64,000 bases of DNA from Spirometra erinaceieuropaei (GCA_902702965.1 CACRXP010000014.1:2043467-2107466), one strand, 5' to 3'; numbered from the stretch's first letter, positions 32,914 through 44,977 are shown. Notes: generated by a model from the sequence alone, not told the origin. Program-made: numbers and translations.

Positions 32914-33360
32914 CTTGCCCCGCGCATATACCTAATCCTTGCCATTAATTCTTCAATGTCGCATCCGGTGTCCTTCAGAGCCGCTTTCACCCGCTGATGT
33001 TGTTCTACTACGTGCTGGCTTAAGTTGTTTAACATAGGCTGGAAGACCACCACTGTGTTTCAGTAGATAATGGCTAAGGCATTACTTAGCTGAACTATGC
33101 TAATAATGTCGTGATGCAGCAATTTAGTCTTCCTCGTCCATATGAACGTTAAAATAACTTATGTGTGTCTGAAAGTATACTCTTCTTAAACGAAAACGCG
33201 TTCTCGGGTTCCTCGTTAGAGGCTATCTGTCTGCCTGTGGTAGGCAGCCAGAAGCCTTAGATACTCGACGTTTTCCACGATTATAGGGGACACCTGACAG
33301 AGGAATCCTTTTGTACGGATTTGAGCCATGATCCTTGCACTCAGGAGTTATCTGTCGTAC

Positions 33361-33608
33361 GGACATTCGTTGACCCGCACCACTCCAAGGAGTCGGTGTT
33401 GCTGAAATGCCTGCATTTATTTATTGCTCTGCACCCCGCATACGTAATTCTTTATTAGGAGGAAAGTTCATATTTTTTAGAAAACGTTTGGCACGGAGAG
33501 CAGTCAGGTAGTAAAAAATACTCGAAATATTATTGGATGGAATTCATACGTCTGCTAGTTAAACAGGAGTGTATAAATGCTGGTAAATTCGTTAAACAAC
33601 AGGTGGCA
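33361..33608 (+). repeat. Duplicated 240-bp repeat, right copy
   Basis: Uninterrupted homologue of 31578-31826 in the same orientation. It gives the empty-site state: its sequence passes straight through the position where the left copy carries the Penelope insertion. Confidence 0.72.
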
Positions 33609-33966
33609 TTTCTCACTCCGCATATATATTTAATCCGTGTTCAAATCTCCTTTCGAGTGTAAATCTAGTTTTCGGAAATGTTTTTGCTTCCGCTTTGAGA
33701 GTTTCTGTTAATCTACTAATCCAATGTCCGGCAGTGGAACCCAATGTTTTTCAAAACTACTTACATTTTGCTCCTTAAAGAAACGACAAGCAATTTGATA
33801 TACGCCTGGAGCACAGAGACGTGACGTATACACCGGACACAGGGTATTTGTTTAACCGACTGAACCTTTAAGACGCTTCTTTGCTAACGTCCCGCAAATA
33901 TAACAGCTGACCGTTTCTAAGAACGTCTGCGACTGCCTCTAACTCTGGATATTTTTTTCCTCCCAG

Positions 33967-34183
33967 AAGGAAGAATTGGACAGGACATGGTGCAAGAGAA
34001 TTGAGAGATTATCACAAAAACTCTCCTCCTGCGTCGACGAGTGCACAGAATTGACAGATCAAATCCACACCGTCAAGTTTTTACATGGTGTGGATCAGGA
34101 GGAGTGGAGCGCTCAGACAATGGAGCTGCAGACCGTGTTTCAGGAAACTCAGGAGAGACTGTCGGCGGAGAAGGATCAGTTAG
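33967..34183 (+). CDS. CFAP157: CFAP157 homologue, exon 2
   Basis: Plus-strand exon with acceptor TTCCTCCCAG and donor GTAGGA. It encodes KEELDRTWCKRIERLSQKL, then ELTDQIHTV, and ends TVFQETQERLSAEKDQL. The last part matches the CFAP157 signature F-Q-E-T-x-x-x-L-x-x-E-x-x-x-L, preceded by L-x-x-Q-L, in the same order and spacing as I recall it. It enters in phase 0 and leaves in phase 1 (one base of a Glu codon). It is predicted to be coiled-coil throughout. Reading past the donor, the frame continues to 34320 without family similarity. Confidence 0.8.
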
Positions 34184-35688
34184 GTAGGAAACAGTCTGTA
34201 AGAAGAGGGCGAATTCTGACAGAGGGTGGTTCTTTAGACAGTCAGAAAGATAGAGAGAGAAATAAGAGGTGCAAAAAGGCATGGCTTACCATGAGAATAC
34301 GAACCCCTCCTGCTTTATAGGTTCTTTGCCTTAAATTCCGTGAGAGTAAGGTTAAAGGTTAGAACAGTAGATGTGATGACTCACGAAATGTTATGAGTTT
34401 CACAAGAAAATCCCTATGTTGCAAAACTCGCCCACAGTGCGTCCACCAGAGTCTTACGGCAGTGGAGAAACGGCCGTTCTCAAAGGAAAGGCACAGTTTG
34501 GTTTACAGGTTAATATTTACTAACATAAAAATGATTCATTTTCTCGGTTGCGGAAGTGCCAGTGGAAGAATTCAGAGTAGTAGTTTTTAAAATTAGTTTT
34601 AAAAAATAAACTATAATCTAAAATTGGTTTTAAAAAATTCCCTCTCAGCAAGTAAAACACATGTAAGAAAAATCGATTTCTGATATAAATGTACTGGCCG
34701 GATGAGGATTTATCGAAGACACGCGTATGCTCGCCAAAAGTATTCTCAATTACTTCACACTGGAAATTAGAATTTAAGAGGACTGCTGCACCACTGATCA
34801 CTTAAATAAGGTGATATATAAGGGTGCGTGAGGGAGGCGGGCGCTTGAAAAAGGGAAAATAATGGATAATAATAATAAATATAAAAAGTCAGCACTTTTT
34901 GACTGTCCATTTGCATTTGGCACAGTGATACGTTTCACAGACAAGGAGACAGCCAGGTTGACTGCCCGGGTCCTGGTTCACTGGCCTGCAGTCTGTTAAC
35001 AAGTGCGATCACCGTCCTACTCCATATTCAGTGCTAATGCTTTGTCAAGACAGCGTAATTAATTGCGCGGGGGACGCACAAGCAAACACTGTTTCTAACA
35101 CGAGGGTCGGTGGGTCAGATGGAGGAGTAATCATCACAATAACGTCCAACACCCATGGTGAAATAGTAACAATTAACGACTTGAATGTCGACTGTCAAGT
35201 GGCCATTTTGCAACGTTGCTCCAATGCTTATTGACATGTCATGGACAGGGAAATGCAGACTTAAAAAACTGCAAAGTATTGATGGTTTCACTCCTCGCTA
35301 AATGATACCTAAAAAGAACCAGAAAAAAAGAAAGTGCATAGTGATTTTCGGGACATATACATTCAGAATGGCCTCTGTCTTTAAATAATGCGGAGAACGC
35401 GCGCATTTTGGGTACTGAATTGCTGAGCCTACTACATGGTTAAGAGCGACCCGACGCTGTATTCGGAGCGGAAACTTTTTACTTATCAAAAGTAAAAATA
35501 ACTTTGAAATACCGTTGTAAGAGCAGTGATCTTAAGAGACAGGATACAAACGCATTCGTCATACTACACTGTATTTTAATATGTCCTATTTAGAATTAAT
35601 TAGCAAATAATCTTATAAAAAAACTATTCGCAATAATAATTTTTCCAATAATTTTCGCCTTACACCCTACATACGTCTGTCTTAATAG
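34184..35688 (+). other. CFAP157 intron 2 (1.5 kb)
   Basis: GTAGGA to CTTAATAG. AT-rich; no recognisable gene or repeat apart from homopolymer-rich patches near 34580-34640. Confidence 0.7.
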
Positions 35689-35876
35689 AAGGTGAGATCA
35701 AAACACTGAAAGATTTTGAGAAGCGAAAATACCATATTCAGAGAGAGTACGCCTCACTTCAGAAGGAAATGGTGGTCCTCGAAGATCTGCATGCGGAAGA
35801 GATCAAGAAACTGGAAAAGAAGTACCTTTTGGATAAGGTCAAACTCAAGAAAAATGCAATTAATGACATCCGAAAT
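35689..35876 (+). CDS. CFAP157: CFAP157 homologue, exon 3 (most diagnostic)
   Basis: Exon between acceptor CTTAATAG and donor GTAAGT. It completes a Glu codon, then reads GEIKTLKDFEKRKYHIQRE and LEDLHAEEIKKLEKKYLLDK followed by VKLKKNAINDIRN. The CFAP157 hallmark here is a L-E-K-K-x-x-L-D-K-x-x-L-K-K-x-I helix preceded by a (G)-x-L-x-x-L-E-x-F segment, and both are present at the expected distance. It enters in phase 1 and leaves in phase 0. It is strongly charged, heptad-patterned and lacks Pro, consistent with a long coiled coil. Confidence 0.82.
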
Positions 35877-36500
35877 GTAAGTAAACTATTTCTTGTAAAA
35901 CCTTATGTGACTAGGAGGGAAGGACAAAATAAAATTCGCAAACTTTCCTTTCTACGAAAAATACCCAAACAGTTCTCCGGCAACGCCAAAGGAATGCAGT
36001 CAATTGTATTCTTTCCTTAAACTTGGCATGAAAATTCTTCAACGTAACTTGTTCATCTTCAGAAATGCCTTGAGATAAAAATAAAGCATGTTGCATCCCA
36101 AAAATCTGCAGGAGGAGGAGTATTTTTGGATCATGTAGACGACTAGAAGTATGAAATTTACGAAATCAAAAGATCATCCCTCTAGAGCAAGCAGGAGTAG
36201 TGATCGTTTGAATTCTGATCGACTGCTGTGCAACCTGAGTTTAATTTAATATTTCACCAATATGACTCTCACAGCGGGATTACTGCATCCTGAGCTACAC
36301 TTCTTCTGGGCTGCATAACAACTCTCTGACTGACGAATACATCGATAAGACGCTTTATAGTTCAGAAATCGATTAGACAGCAGTTATCTTTTGAGTTCGC
36401 GGACTACTGCGAACACATGCACCTTACAGTTTAAACAAGTTTTCCCACAGTTTCTTTTCAAACACCGGTGAATACTATATTTGACTTGATAACGAACATC

Positions 36501-36518
36501 AGTGTGTGTGTGTGTGTG
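36501..36518. repeat. GT dinucleotide microsatellite
   Basis: Nine GT units. Confidence 0.9.
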
Positions 36519-36699
36519 TCGCGTAGTGCTCTCCTACCGCAAACGGGTCACGTGGTAGATGTGCCGGACCAAGACGGAGGCCATACCGAATGTTGACAGG
36601 CGCTATTGAATTTGCGCAACATAACAAATGCCAACATTTCGAGATACGATGACAGGCCCAGTTGCCGGCAGCATTTGCGCACATAGAAACCCCTGCGGC

Positions 36700-36810
36700 C
36701 TTCCCCATCAGGGTTGTTGTTGGTCAAAATAATGGTAAGATACTGTGTGCATCAGGGGGTTTGGAATGGTGCGCCCAGGTGGGGGCCCGTCCCCTACCCG
36801 CAGTTGACGA
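36700..36810 (+). repeat. Short-repeat (SINE-related) fragment
   Basis: GGTTGTTGTTGGTCAAAATAATGG followed by CAGGGGGTNTGG and GGGGGCCCGTCCCC. It is parallel to 62128-62220, which continues into the GTGCGGTAGATGTTG short-repeat body. Confidence 0.55.
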
Positions 36811-36904
36811 CAGCGGTGAAATCTCCACTGGCATCTAACTGATATGACGCGACCACCTTCAATCCAAACGGACCACTTTTACAGTGCCTCGCTATCTCCT
36901 TGTA

Positions 36905-37881
36905 CAGTAGGTGGGCTAACTCATGAAAAGTCAACCGGAATTCCAAAATGCGTTCTCGTTTCGAAAAGATTAATTAAGTAGGGTTGTAAAACTATTCGAC
37001 CTGCAAAATACCTCTATGATATTTCAGTTACCCTAGGACGCCGGCTTTCGAATGAACTTCCTTCCGGCTGCACGCAAAAACTACACTCGGTAAAAAGGAC
37101 TAATTAAGTAGCATTACTTTTTCTCATTGATTCTCGGTGCCCCTAAAATTCCAGTCGTATTTCATGGAAAGCATGCATAAAAATATTCATTCATTTGCTT
37201 GTTCAGTAGAAAATTACGTCCTCTTCCAGGCTTAGACTCGAAGTTTTCAAAAACTTTTCCAATTCCCGAATCATTTTGAACCCGCTCTACCGTTACACTT
37301 GGATTCGGAGTCTCCAAACTACAAGCCGTATATTGTCCGCGTATGGAAAACCACACCTTTATCTACGGTAATAAAAGGGACCCATATAGGGTTTATAAAA
37401 TTTAGCGGTGGATTTGATCCATATTATTAACTTTACAACCCACATTGGTAAATTCAGAGACATGACGATTTAATAACGGCCATTTCACGGTATTTAAAAG
37501 TCCCACAATTAGGAACTTTTTTTAAAACCGAATCATGTTCCTCCGTCGAGTGTAAAATTAGAAGGAGACGTAATTATATGCCGAATAAGCAAAAAGTGAA
37601 TATTTTTCTGCATGTTTTCCACAAAATTTAATTGGACATTTAGGGGCATCGAAAATCAATGATAAAAATTCATCCTACGTAAGTAGTCATTTTTTACAGA
37701 GTGTAGTTCTTGCATGCAGCCGGAAAGGAGTTCGCTCGATAGCCGGCGTCTTGAGGTAACTGAAATATTATAGAATTATGCTACAGGCTGTCAGTTTTAC
37801 AACCCTGCTTAATTAATCTTTTTGAAACGAAAACGCATTTCGGAATTTCGGTTGACGTTGCATGAGTTAGCCCACCTACTG
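36905..37881. mobile_element. Palindromic TA-type MITE, subfamily 1
   Basis: A 977-bp element whose two ends are long inverted repeats, starting CAGTAGGTGGGCTAACTCATG and ending with its complement CATGAGTTAGCCCACCTACTG. Homology between the arms extends for about 270 bp inward, with indels. The left flank is TA; the right flank reads TTA, so the duplication is imperfect. There is no transposase frame. It resembles the element at 45144-46110 inside (the AAAATATTCATTCATTTGCT and CTCGAAG blocks), so it is probably a non-autonomous Tc1/mariner-like family. Confidence 0.78.
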
Positions 37882-38579
37882 TTAACCTCTAGACATAAGT
37901 TATGCGAGTGAGAAGGAAAACAAACGTCCACTGGGAGGCGTTTGTTTTGGTTCTGACGCTTCAGACAGTGATTTCGGCTGTCCATCTTCGGACACTAGAG
38001 ATTCTGTTGCAAAACTGTCCTTATATGACGCACTTTGCTGATGAGTAGGTCGCTCATACTACATTGTCGCCGTACATGCACATCAGGTACCGACCTGACC
38101 GGCCACTAGCAAGTCCATCGCACAGGGGCCTCAGCACACAACTGTGCTACTCGCCCCAACGCACATTTAATCACCTCATGGACCTACTCGGTCAATCCAT
38201 CTCCATCCTGTCAAACACTGCAAACCAAGCCCTATCACCACACATTCCTCACCATCATATATACCAAACCCAAACCGTCACATATTGCTACTCACGGCCA
38301 CACAGCAGACACACCTAACGTAGGTGGAATGCTGTTCTTGTTGAAACCTGCGGTCCAATCGGGACGTGTATGGCACGCCTTAATGGGCTGTTTAGCTCTG
38401 TCGGCCATTTTTGTCCAATCCAAACATCAGATGACTGGCCGGTCCGGACAGTGGACCGATGCTCGGAAGAGGGAAGAGAGAATGAAACGGACACTGCGGA
38501 AACAACTCCCAGGGACTTTCAACACATTCTTCAGTACAATCAGGCTGACGCCCTAAACATCGTAACTTGGAAATCTGCC

Positions 38580-40380
38580 AACTGACTAGGTAACTTGACT
38601 CTCCCAAGACGGAGAGTCAGGTCGCAATGGCCCCTTAATTTGGCGTTTATGGGTCTGCCACTCCAGATGGAACCTGAGCCGCCCTCACTTTTTAAGGGAA
38701 AATCTGGTCCATTGTGCGCTGACCAGGCCTGTGTGGCATTCGTAGATGGAATTTCTAGCCGTTCCAGTCACTGCGCCTGATTCCACATCTGGTCTTCCTG
38801 ACTCTGTCTTGCTACCGTCCTCAGTTGGGTGAGAGAGAGAAGCGTAAGGCAGATGCTGCGCAGTTCTGCCATTCTTAACTCATGTGAAATCTGGGCAGAC
38901 TACCCTTTTTGTGAAATCGGGCAGGTTATGTGAGGGGGGGACAAGTCATGTGTGTAGCATGCGCAGTCGAACTGTCTAGCTCTTTCAACCACTGCGTCCA
39001 ATCCCCCATCAGTTAATTGGTCGGACCGGACAATGGACTTTAGAGGGAGAGAGAAATGTACTCGCTTTATTTTAAAAATTTGTAGCAAAAATGAGCTCCA
39101 TTCACTATGACAGAAAATATGTTAATAAATTACCCAAGAGTCAAAATGTTTTGCACAAAAAGGAACGACTATTATGGGTACGGCTCGAGTCATATCTTCT
39201 GCATCACTGCCTCTTCACACGTACGATAGCGCGCCAGGGATGGCAATACAGAATGCTGATATGCCGATGTGCGACAAGAGGAAAGTCGAAAGCCACGACG
39301 CATGGAGCGGGAAGATTTCGCAGTGATTAAATCGGAATTAAAAGGATGGGCAACGTCATCCAGGATTCGATCAGCAAATTGCTTGATCGTTTTGAAAAGT
39401 CGTTGTATGATAATATCAACTAAAAAGAGATAATAAACACCGGCAGTAGAAGAGAGCATTCGGAAGACTCGTTTTAAAACTACCAGATCTTTTACGAGCA
39501 AAGCAGGAAAAATGACAGGAGAGCAATAAAGAATTAGAGGAAGAATGCAGGCATTTATGAATCGTCGGATTAAGGATTAAGGTGTGTGTTAGGAACGTAA
39601 ACGACGAATGTACTAAAGAAGTTTACGAACTTTAATGAAAAAAATCTCAATATGGAGGGAAAATGAAAAAATTGATGGCAAAATAACACCAAGTTACCTG
39701 AAAGAGGATACCTCGTTGAGATGGACGTCAAAGGATTCGGAAATAGGAGAGGGTCGCAGTCGGAAAATACAATGAACCGATTTTTGATTGTTCACTAGGG
39801 GACCATTTTCCTGTGGCCATACTGAGGCATGGTCATAGCCATCCGTCAGAGATTTGAGATGTGTCCGACTTTTGAGACTGGTGTTTAGGAGAAGGGATAG
39901 AGTGAGGCCGACGGTTTCAACGCATATTCCTCATTATAAACAGTCTGACACGCTTGAATCCGTCCTGGTGAGCCAAAACCTGTGACTTAGAGGGCTTTCA
40001 ACTCACGGAATTCCTGCGTCTATCTCTTAAGACGAACGGTTAAATTTCAATGGTTCCTTTCTAATGTCACCCACCCCCCGGGCACTCTCACTCAGCCGGG
40101 ATTCGAGCCGCGCCTTCACTTTTTCTGTAAAGACATGATCCATTGTTCGCCGGCCAGAGCGTGTGTGGTGCGCGTTGACGGGTATTTCAGTCGATGTGCC
40201 AGACCATCCCTCCGGTTTTCTTGCCTTTGTCTTGACACTAAGCTCCGGTGAGACTGGAGGAAAAAGTGTGAAAATGCAGTGCAATACTACTATCACTTTA
40301 TACTAAATTCGCGTACACGTCACCGTGCCTGCATCCATTCGGCTCTGGGGCATACGGTGGACATCGTCGGAAATGACGTT
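38580..40380. repeat. Cluster of tRNA-derived short-repeat pieces
   Basis: Several fragments of one short-repeat family on both strands: 38580-38790 (GGTAACTTGACTCTCCC...CACTGCGCC), 38925-39050 (AAGTCATGTGTGTAGCATGC...CAACCACTGCGTCC), 39880-40010 (AACGCATATTCC...AGTCTGACACGC) and 40060-40380 (GATTCGAGCCGCGCC, CACCGTGCCTGC, GGTGGACATCGTCGG). The same blocks recur around 46.4, 47.9, 49.6-50.3, 62.2 and 63.4 kb. Exact unit boundaries could not be set by eye. Confidence 0.55.
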
Positions 40381-40794
40381 CAGACTTTCATCACGTATTA
40401 GCATGTGAAGTGGCCAATACCACTAATGAAGGTGTGAAACAGTCGACTCCGCCAGTTACCGCCACTGTCGTTGGAAGTAGGGGCGACACAGACCAGGGTG
40501 AAACAGGGGTCCGATTCACTCGCACAGTGGTGGCCTGCGCATCAGAAAAGATGTGCCATTTGGTACGGACTGTGTATTTGGATCTGGAAACTCCGAAAAT
40601 CGTCATTCGAAATCAACACTTGAAACTTCAACCTCAAAATAGGTTTCCTTTAGTGAGTACCTCTCCTTCTTGTAATATGTCACTTGACAGTCACATTTTC
40701 CTGTCATCTAGTCAAAAAAACAGGTTTATTTTTGTTCAGCTGGTTATATTTGCACAATTTCCAAATCCTTGTCTCAATTATCTATGGCTGTTAG

Positions 40795-41028
40795 GTGGCG
40801 AAAGACTTTCGCGACCACGTATCAGCTCGCGTGCCGGAGAGTACGCAGCGTGCAATCTCAAACAGTAACCGACTTGAGAACGAAATCACAAAGATGTCGA
40901 CTGCAGAGGCCGATCTCCAGCGCGAGGTGGATTCCTCAAAGAAAAGTATCAGAAATATGGCGATGCGCAGTGACGAACTGGAACGACAACAAACTTCACT
41001 TATTCAAACTCGAGTAGCTGCTAAGGAG
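40795..41028 (+). CDS. CFAP157: CFAP157 homologue, exon 4
   Basis: Exon of 78 codons with acceptor GCTGTTAG and donor GTAAGC, phase 0 at both ends. It begins VAKDFRDHVSARVPESTQRA and continues ISNSNRLENEITKMS to SIRNMAMRSDELERQQTSL. The family has V-A-x-E-F-x-K-V...W-E-T-T-K-R-A-I-x-E-N at this position; here T-Q-R-A-I-S-N-S-N keeps the core. Directly joined to exon 3, the I-N-D-I-R-N / V-A-K-D-F junction falls at the corresponding point. Coiled-coil pattern throughout. Confidence 0.8.
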
Positions 41029-41939
41029 GTAAGCGCACTCTTAGCTTGATCTGATTTGGTATCTGAAAATCCTCCCGAATAAAGCCTCGAATCGTTCTTG
41101 ACTCATATTTACTTATCTGTTTGCAATTCTAAAGATACCTACTAATCGGCAATAGTGCTCAGTTAACGTAACAAGGACATGTTGGACATTTAAAAAAGGA
41201 TAATGGATGACTTCCTAAGCTTGAATATCGTTGCTGCAAGATCTTAGGACTTTTAAGAACTACGCTCAAAGTTCCACCAAGCGGTGACTAAAATCACGTA
41301 TTAATTTTACGGGGCCCTCGAAGTCTGAGTCAGCCACTTCTGCCACAGCTGTCATATGCAACTTTTAAAAGACAAAGTAAATATGGGAGAAGTAAAACTT
41401 CTGAGAAATCGGCTATATTCCTCGGAGATCTCAAACCCCCTCTCTCAGGTTTATTCTCAGATAATAGGAAATTTTTCTAAATCTGCTGTCGATTTTGGTC
41501 GACCTAAATCACTTGGTCGGTCACACGGTCTCCTTAGCCCTAACTGCATTTGTTCTGGTACACAGTTATAAAGTTGAACCAAGGCCTGAGGGTCTGGTCG
41601 ATTTGTAGCTGACAAACCCGTATTCAGCGACCTCGATTCTCTTTCCCCTTGACCAGGCGACTTCATGTGGTTTAATATGCGGTTGGGAGGTCCGTCAGAC
41701 GACTACTTCGGTTCATGTCTGAGTGCCACACCTCCTACAACTTGTAGAGGCTTCTGACAATTAACTGTGTCCCAACAATCCGCAAGGGGGTTGGCATATG
41801 ACCAGTTACTTTCGCCAGTTAATCACTGTGCTTCCTGTAGTCTTGTGTCTCAGTATTTGTGCCGTTAATTTAAGAACTTTCTGGAACAGGTCCTCAAGCA
41901 GCACTTAGCACACGTAGGTGACTGTCTAGTCCTGGTTAG

Positions 41940-43609
41940 CTCATTGTAGATTTTTACAGCTCAAAGACGGATTCTGACTTCAGGCCATCTTTTGATAGCA
42001 CATCCATGGTCATCCACGATCCATGCTGCCTCTTCTGCATACTGGGGTCCTGACATAACACGCCATAGTTCAGGTGCCCCATCAGGACTCAGCATTACCG
42101 CATGGGCTTGCAGACACGTCCGGCGCGGCCATTCTTTGCGCAATGCAGTGCATGCAGTCTATGTCGACTTGAAGAATGCATTCCATAGTGTATCACATCA
42201 GTGTCTCCTATATAAATTAAACCGAACAGGCATTAGGGGTGATCTTCTGAGATGGATCCAAAGCATTATTGATCGGTCACTCTCTAACTGTTCACGTCGT
42301 TGACAGGCAGTCGGTGGAGGTAGCGATTGAAAGCGGTGTTCCTCAAGGCTCCGTCTTTGGCCCTACCCTGTTGATTATATATGTCAACGACTGCGTCAGT
42401 GAACTGAATTGTGACGTCGCCATGTTCGCTGATGATTTTAAGCTTTGGAGTGTCCTCCAAACAAAATTTGATGAAGAGCGCCTGCAGGCAAACCTGAACC
42501 GGCTCGAGAAATGGTCACAGGACTGGCTTTTGCCGTTTAATGTGACTAAGTGCAGTGTTTTGTGAGTCGGTGGAATCCGATCTCCAAGCCTCAGGGTTTA
42601 CCACCTAAATGGCGCATCATTGCGAGAGGTAGGCGCTCAGAAAGACTAGGGTGTGTGGGTCACGGCTTCACTTTAACCGTCGCTCCACTGCTCCAAGGTA
42701 GCCAAGTGCGCGATGTCAGTCCTTTACCTTTGCAAGCGAGCTTTACTTACCTTCGTTAAGGACTGCCTCGCTAAAGTCTTTCGGATGTTTGTACGGCCAC
42801 AGTTGGAATTCGCTATACAAGCGTGGAAACCCTGGACCTCTAATGACCTCAGCATCCTTGAGAAAGTTCAAAGGCGGACAACCAAACTCGCCAGTGGACA
42901 GGGCTCACTACCCTGCGAAACACAATTATCCCATCTCGGACTTTTTCCTCTGCGTTCCAGACAGCTAAGAAGCGACCTAATACAAACATTCTGCATAATG
43001 CGTGGTCAGGACTGCTGTCTCTTACCTGCTGACTTCTTAGAGTTGGCAACCACAACGAACCACCACTTAAACTACGTGTGACTGGCGCCAGGCTGGATAT
43101 GCCGAAGTTTTTTTCCAACAGAGTGGTCGAGGCTTGGAATGCTCTGCCTGCAGATATAGTCATGTCCGCATTCCTCGAAGCTTTTAAGCGCAAGTTGGAC
43201 CAGTATACTACCAAACATCATAATGTCGCTTGACCGATATCACCTTAGCGTTTCGTTTCAACAGTTTTTCATCATTCTAATATTACTGTCCGTATTTCAG
43301 TAACGTTTTATATTTTATTATTATCCCCAGTCCCTTGCATGGAAATGCTGGCATCCTACAGAAATTGAGATCGCGCCAATATTCCCCAGCACGATTATGC
43401 ATAGAATGACTATTGTACAGCAAACCTAATAATTTTAATGTTTTTACACTTGAAACAATTCGTTTATCTGACTGGTTTGGTGAAAATTCTGTAGCTGTTC
43501 AATGTTTCCATTTTCAAATTTTTGATATAATTCGCTTCCTTGTAACAAGCGGGGGGTTCGAAGGTTCAACACGTACGTTTCCCTCGAATAAACTGAAGTG
43601 AACTGAACT
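41940..43609 (+). mobile_element. 5'-truncated LINE, reverse transcriptase
   Basis: Plus-strand copy of the AATAAACTGAACTG-tailed group, on the same strand as the host gene. Pieces in order: VYVDLKNAFHSVSHQCLLYK (catalytic A, about 42155), GVPQGSVFGPTLLIIYVND (42335), MFADDFKLW (catalytic F-A-D-D, about 42420), RLEKWSQDWLLPFNVTKCSV, FVRPQLEFAIQAWKPW (42800), LEKVQRRTTKLASGQG and, after a frameshift, RVVEAWNALPADIVMSAF (43125). The tail AATAAACTGAAGTGAACTG is at 43587-43606. At least three frame changes are present. The 5' end falls at the RT start. Confidence 0.85.
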
Positions 43610-43893
43610 AGTCTTCTAGAATTTGACTTATGCCACACAACGTCGAGTTTCAGTTCCTGTGCACAGTGTTCTGACAAGTCTCCGCTTGTGTTGAAATAGG
43701 TGGCTGGGGTTGCAACTCAGAATCAGAAAACGGCTACCCCCCTGGGGAACCAGAACCCCTTGCCTCCCGATTTGTCACTGGGCCCGCTTCCGACTGATCA
43801 ATGAGGCGAATTTCCGCAGACAATCGATACTCCCTTGTCCTGTTGCCCCAGCAGCGCTGTTGTGCGTAAATATTAAATTTATAGATTATAATT

Positions 43894-44873
43894 AAAAAGT
43901 CCATTTGGCAAACACGTGTTTCCCGTAACTCGTCATCAGGCCAAAACAGTTACATAGAAGTTGAAAGTATGCGAAGTTACAGGGTTTATAAGGGATTCAG
44001 GGGCTATTAACACTCATCGTTCCCACGGCACCCGCATGGCGAGGCGCGTTATGGCGTGGGTCGGCGTGTTATGGTCATTGGGTCAAGGGGGCGAGCGGGA
44101 GGGGTGACATAAGCTGTGAGTGATGTTTGTAAGTAGGGTACGTTGAGCACACACCACTGCCATCAGGAGGTTGGGGCGACACGTAGCCTAAACAATAAAC
44201 TTCCTTTGTGACGTTACCCGCGACACAAACTACCCGTTAGTCATGCCAGTGGAAACGTTAAAAGAACTACTGACACGTTGCCCGCAAAACGTGCAGCTTT
44301 TCTGCAATGGTCAACTGTACAGGCAAATAGACGGCGAGCTATGGGCTCACCGCTCGGTCCGTTCCTCCAAATGTCTTCATGAGCAAAGTCGAGATGACAA
44401 GGTTATAAGATGCTATTAATGACCTTGACTTCTACGGTCAGTACGTGGATGATATTTTCTGCCTGACGTTTGTTACCATGGGCGCAGACGCCCTGATCCA
44501 AAAGTTCAACAGTACACACCCCTCGCTAAAGTTCTCTGCAGAGTTTGAGGTAGACAACGAAATCGCGTTCCTCGATGTTCTTTTGCACAGACAAGGGGAT
44601 GGATTTATCCAGCGTAGAGTATTCCGAAAATAAACCTGGATGGAACAATACATTAATTTTCACAGATTTGTTCCCCTAAATATTAACCACAATTTGGTTC
44701 AGGGATTGGCAGCTAGAGTGCGACGTATCTGCTTTCCCTGCGTGGGAACGATGAGTGTTAATAGCCCCTGAATCCCTTATAAACCCTCTGACTTCGCATA
44801 CTTTCAACTTCTATGTAACTGTTTTAGCCTGATGACGAGTTACCGAAAACACGTGTTTGTCAAATTGACTTTT
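43894..44873 (+). mobile_element. Penelope-like element, RT fragment with inverted ends
   Basis: A 980-bp unit with 134-bp inverted terminal sequences (43894-44027 and 44741-44873; roughly 94 percent identical by eye) surrounding a Penelope-type reverse-transcriptase fragment. Penelope-like elements combine an RT related to telomerase with a GIY-YIG nuclease and often carry terminal repeats in mixed orientation. The nuclease part is absent here. No clear target duplication was found. It lies in intron 4 of the CFAP157 homologue in the sense direction. Confidence 0.78.
44215..44745 (+). pseudogene. Penelope reverse-transcriptase fragment
   Basis: Pieces in order: PVETLKELLTRCPQNVQLF with CNGQLYRQIDG (44244-44335), the family's D-G-V-A-M-G-S-P-L-G-P block seen after a frame change as MGSPLGPFL, then NVFMSKVEM, and QYVDDIFCL with the catalytic Y-V-D-D (about 44440). 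EIAFLDVLLHRQGDGFIQR and stop follow, then TWMEQYINFH and GLAARVRRICFP. All are conserved Penelope RT segments. One stop and two frame changes make it non-functional. Confidence 0.82.
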
Positions 44874-44920
44874 CGCTAAGATGTGGTTTTGTAGCCCCAC
44901 CTGATAAACAAAATTCTGCT

Positions 44921-44977
44921 GGGATTGGGGTTAAGGGTTAGGATTAGGGGTTATGGTTATGGGTTAGGGGTTACGGT
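44921..44977 (+). repeat. Degenerate telomere-like TTAGGG tract
   Basis: GGGGTTAAGGGTTAGGATTAGGGGTT with further GGTTAGGGGTT units. The TTAGGG-related units vary in length. Confidence 0.7.

Larger units (their letters stand above)
27355..33966 (+). other. CFAP157 intron 1 (6.6 kb)
   Basis: GT (GTGCGT) to AG (TTCCTCCCAG). It holds an assembly gap in a GGT repeat, three Penelope-like fragments, a tRNA-Ser-like SINE, and a 1075-bp inverted Penelope insertion flanked by a duplicated repeat. The stretches 27420-28900, 29280-30110 and 33604-33966 contain nothing else I recognise. Confidence 0.65.
35877..40794 (+). other. CFAP157 intron 3 (4.9 kb)
   Basis: GTAAGT to GCTGTTAG. It contains a palindromic TA-type element (36905-37881), a GT microsatellite, and tRNA-derived short-repeat pieces between about 38580 and 40380. 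The rest (35.9-36.5 kb, 37.9-38.55 kb, 39.1-39.9 kb) has nothing I recognise. Confidence 0.65.

Noticed and set aside
34184..34320. Extension of CFAP157 exon 2 to the in-frame stop
   Set aside because: Exon 3 joins in the correct phase at 34183 and restores the family motif order; the extension has no similarity.
40410..40868. 152-residue plus-strand open frame
   Set aside because: It overlaps CFAP157 exon 4 in another frame and begins in short-repeat sequence; no family was recognised.
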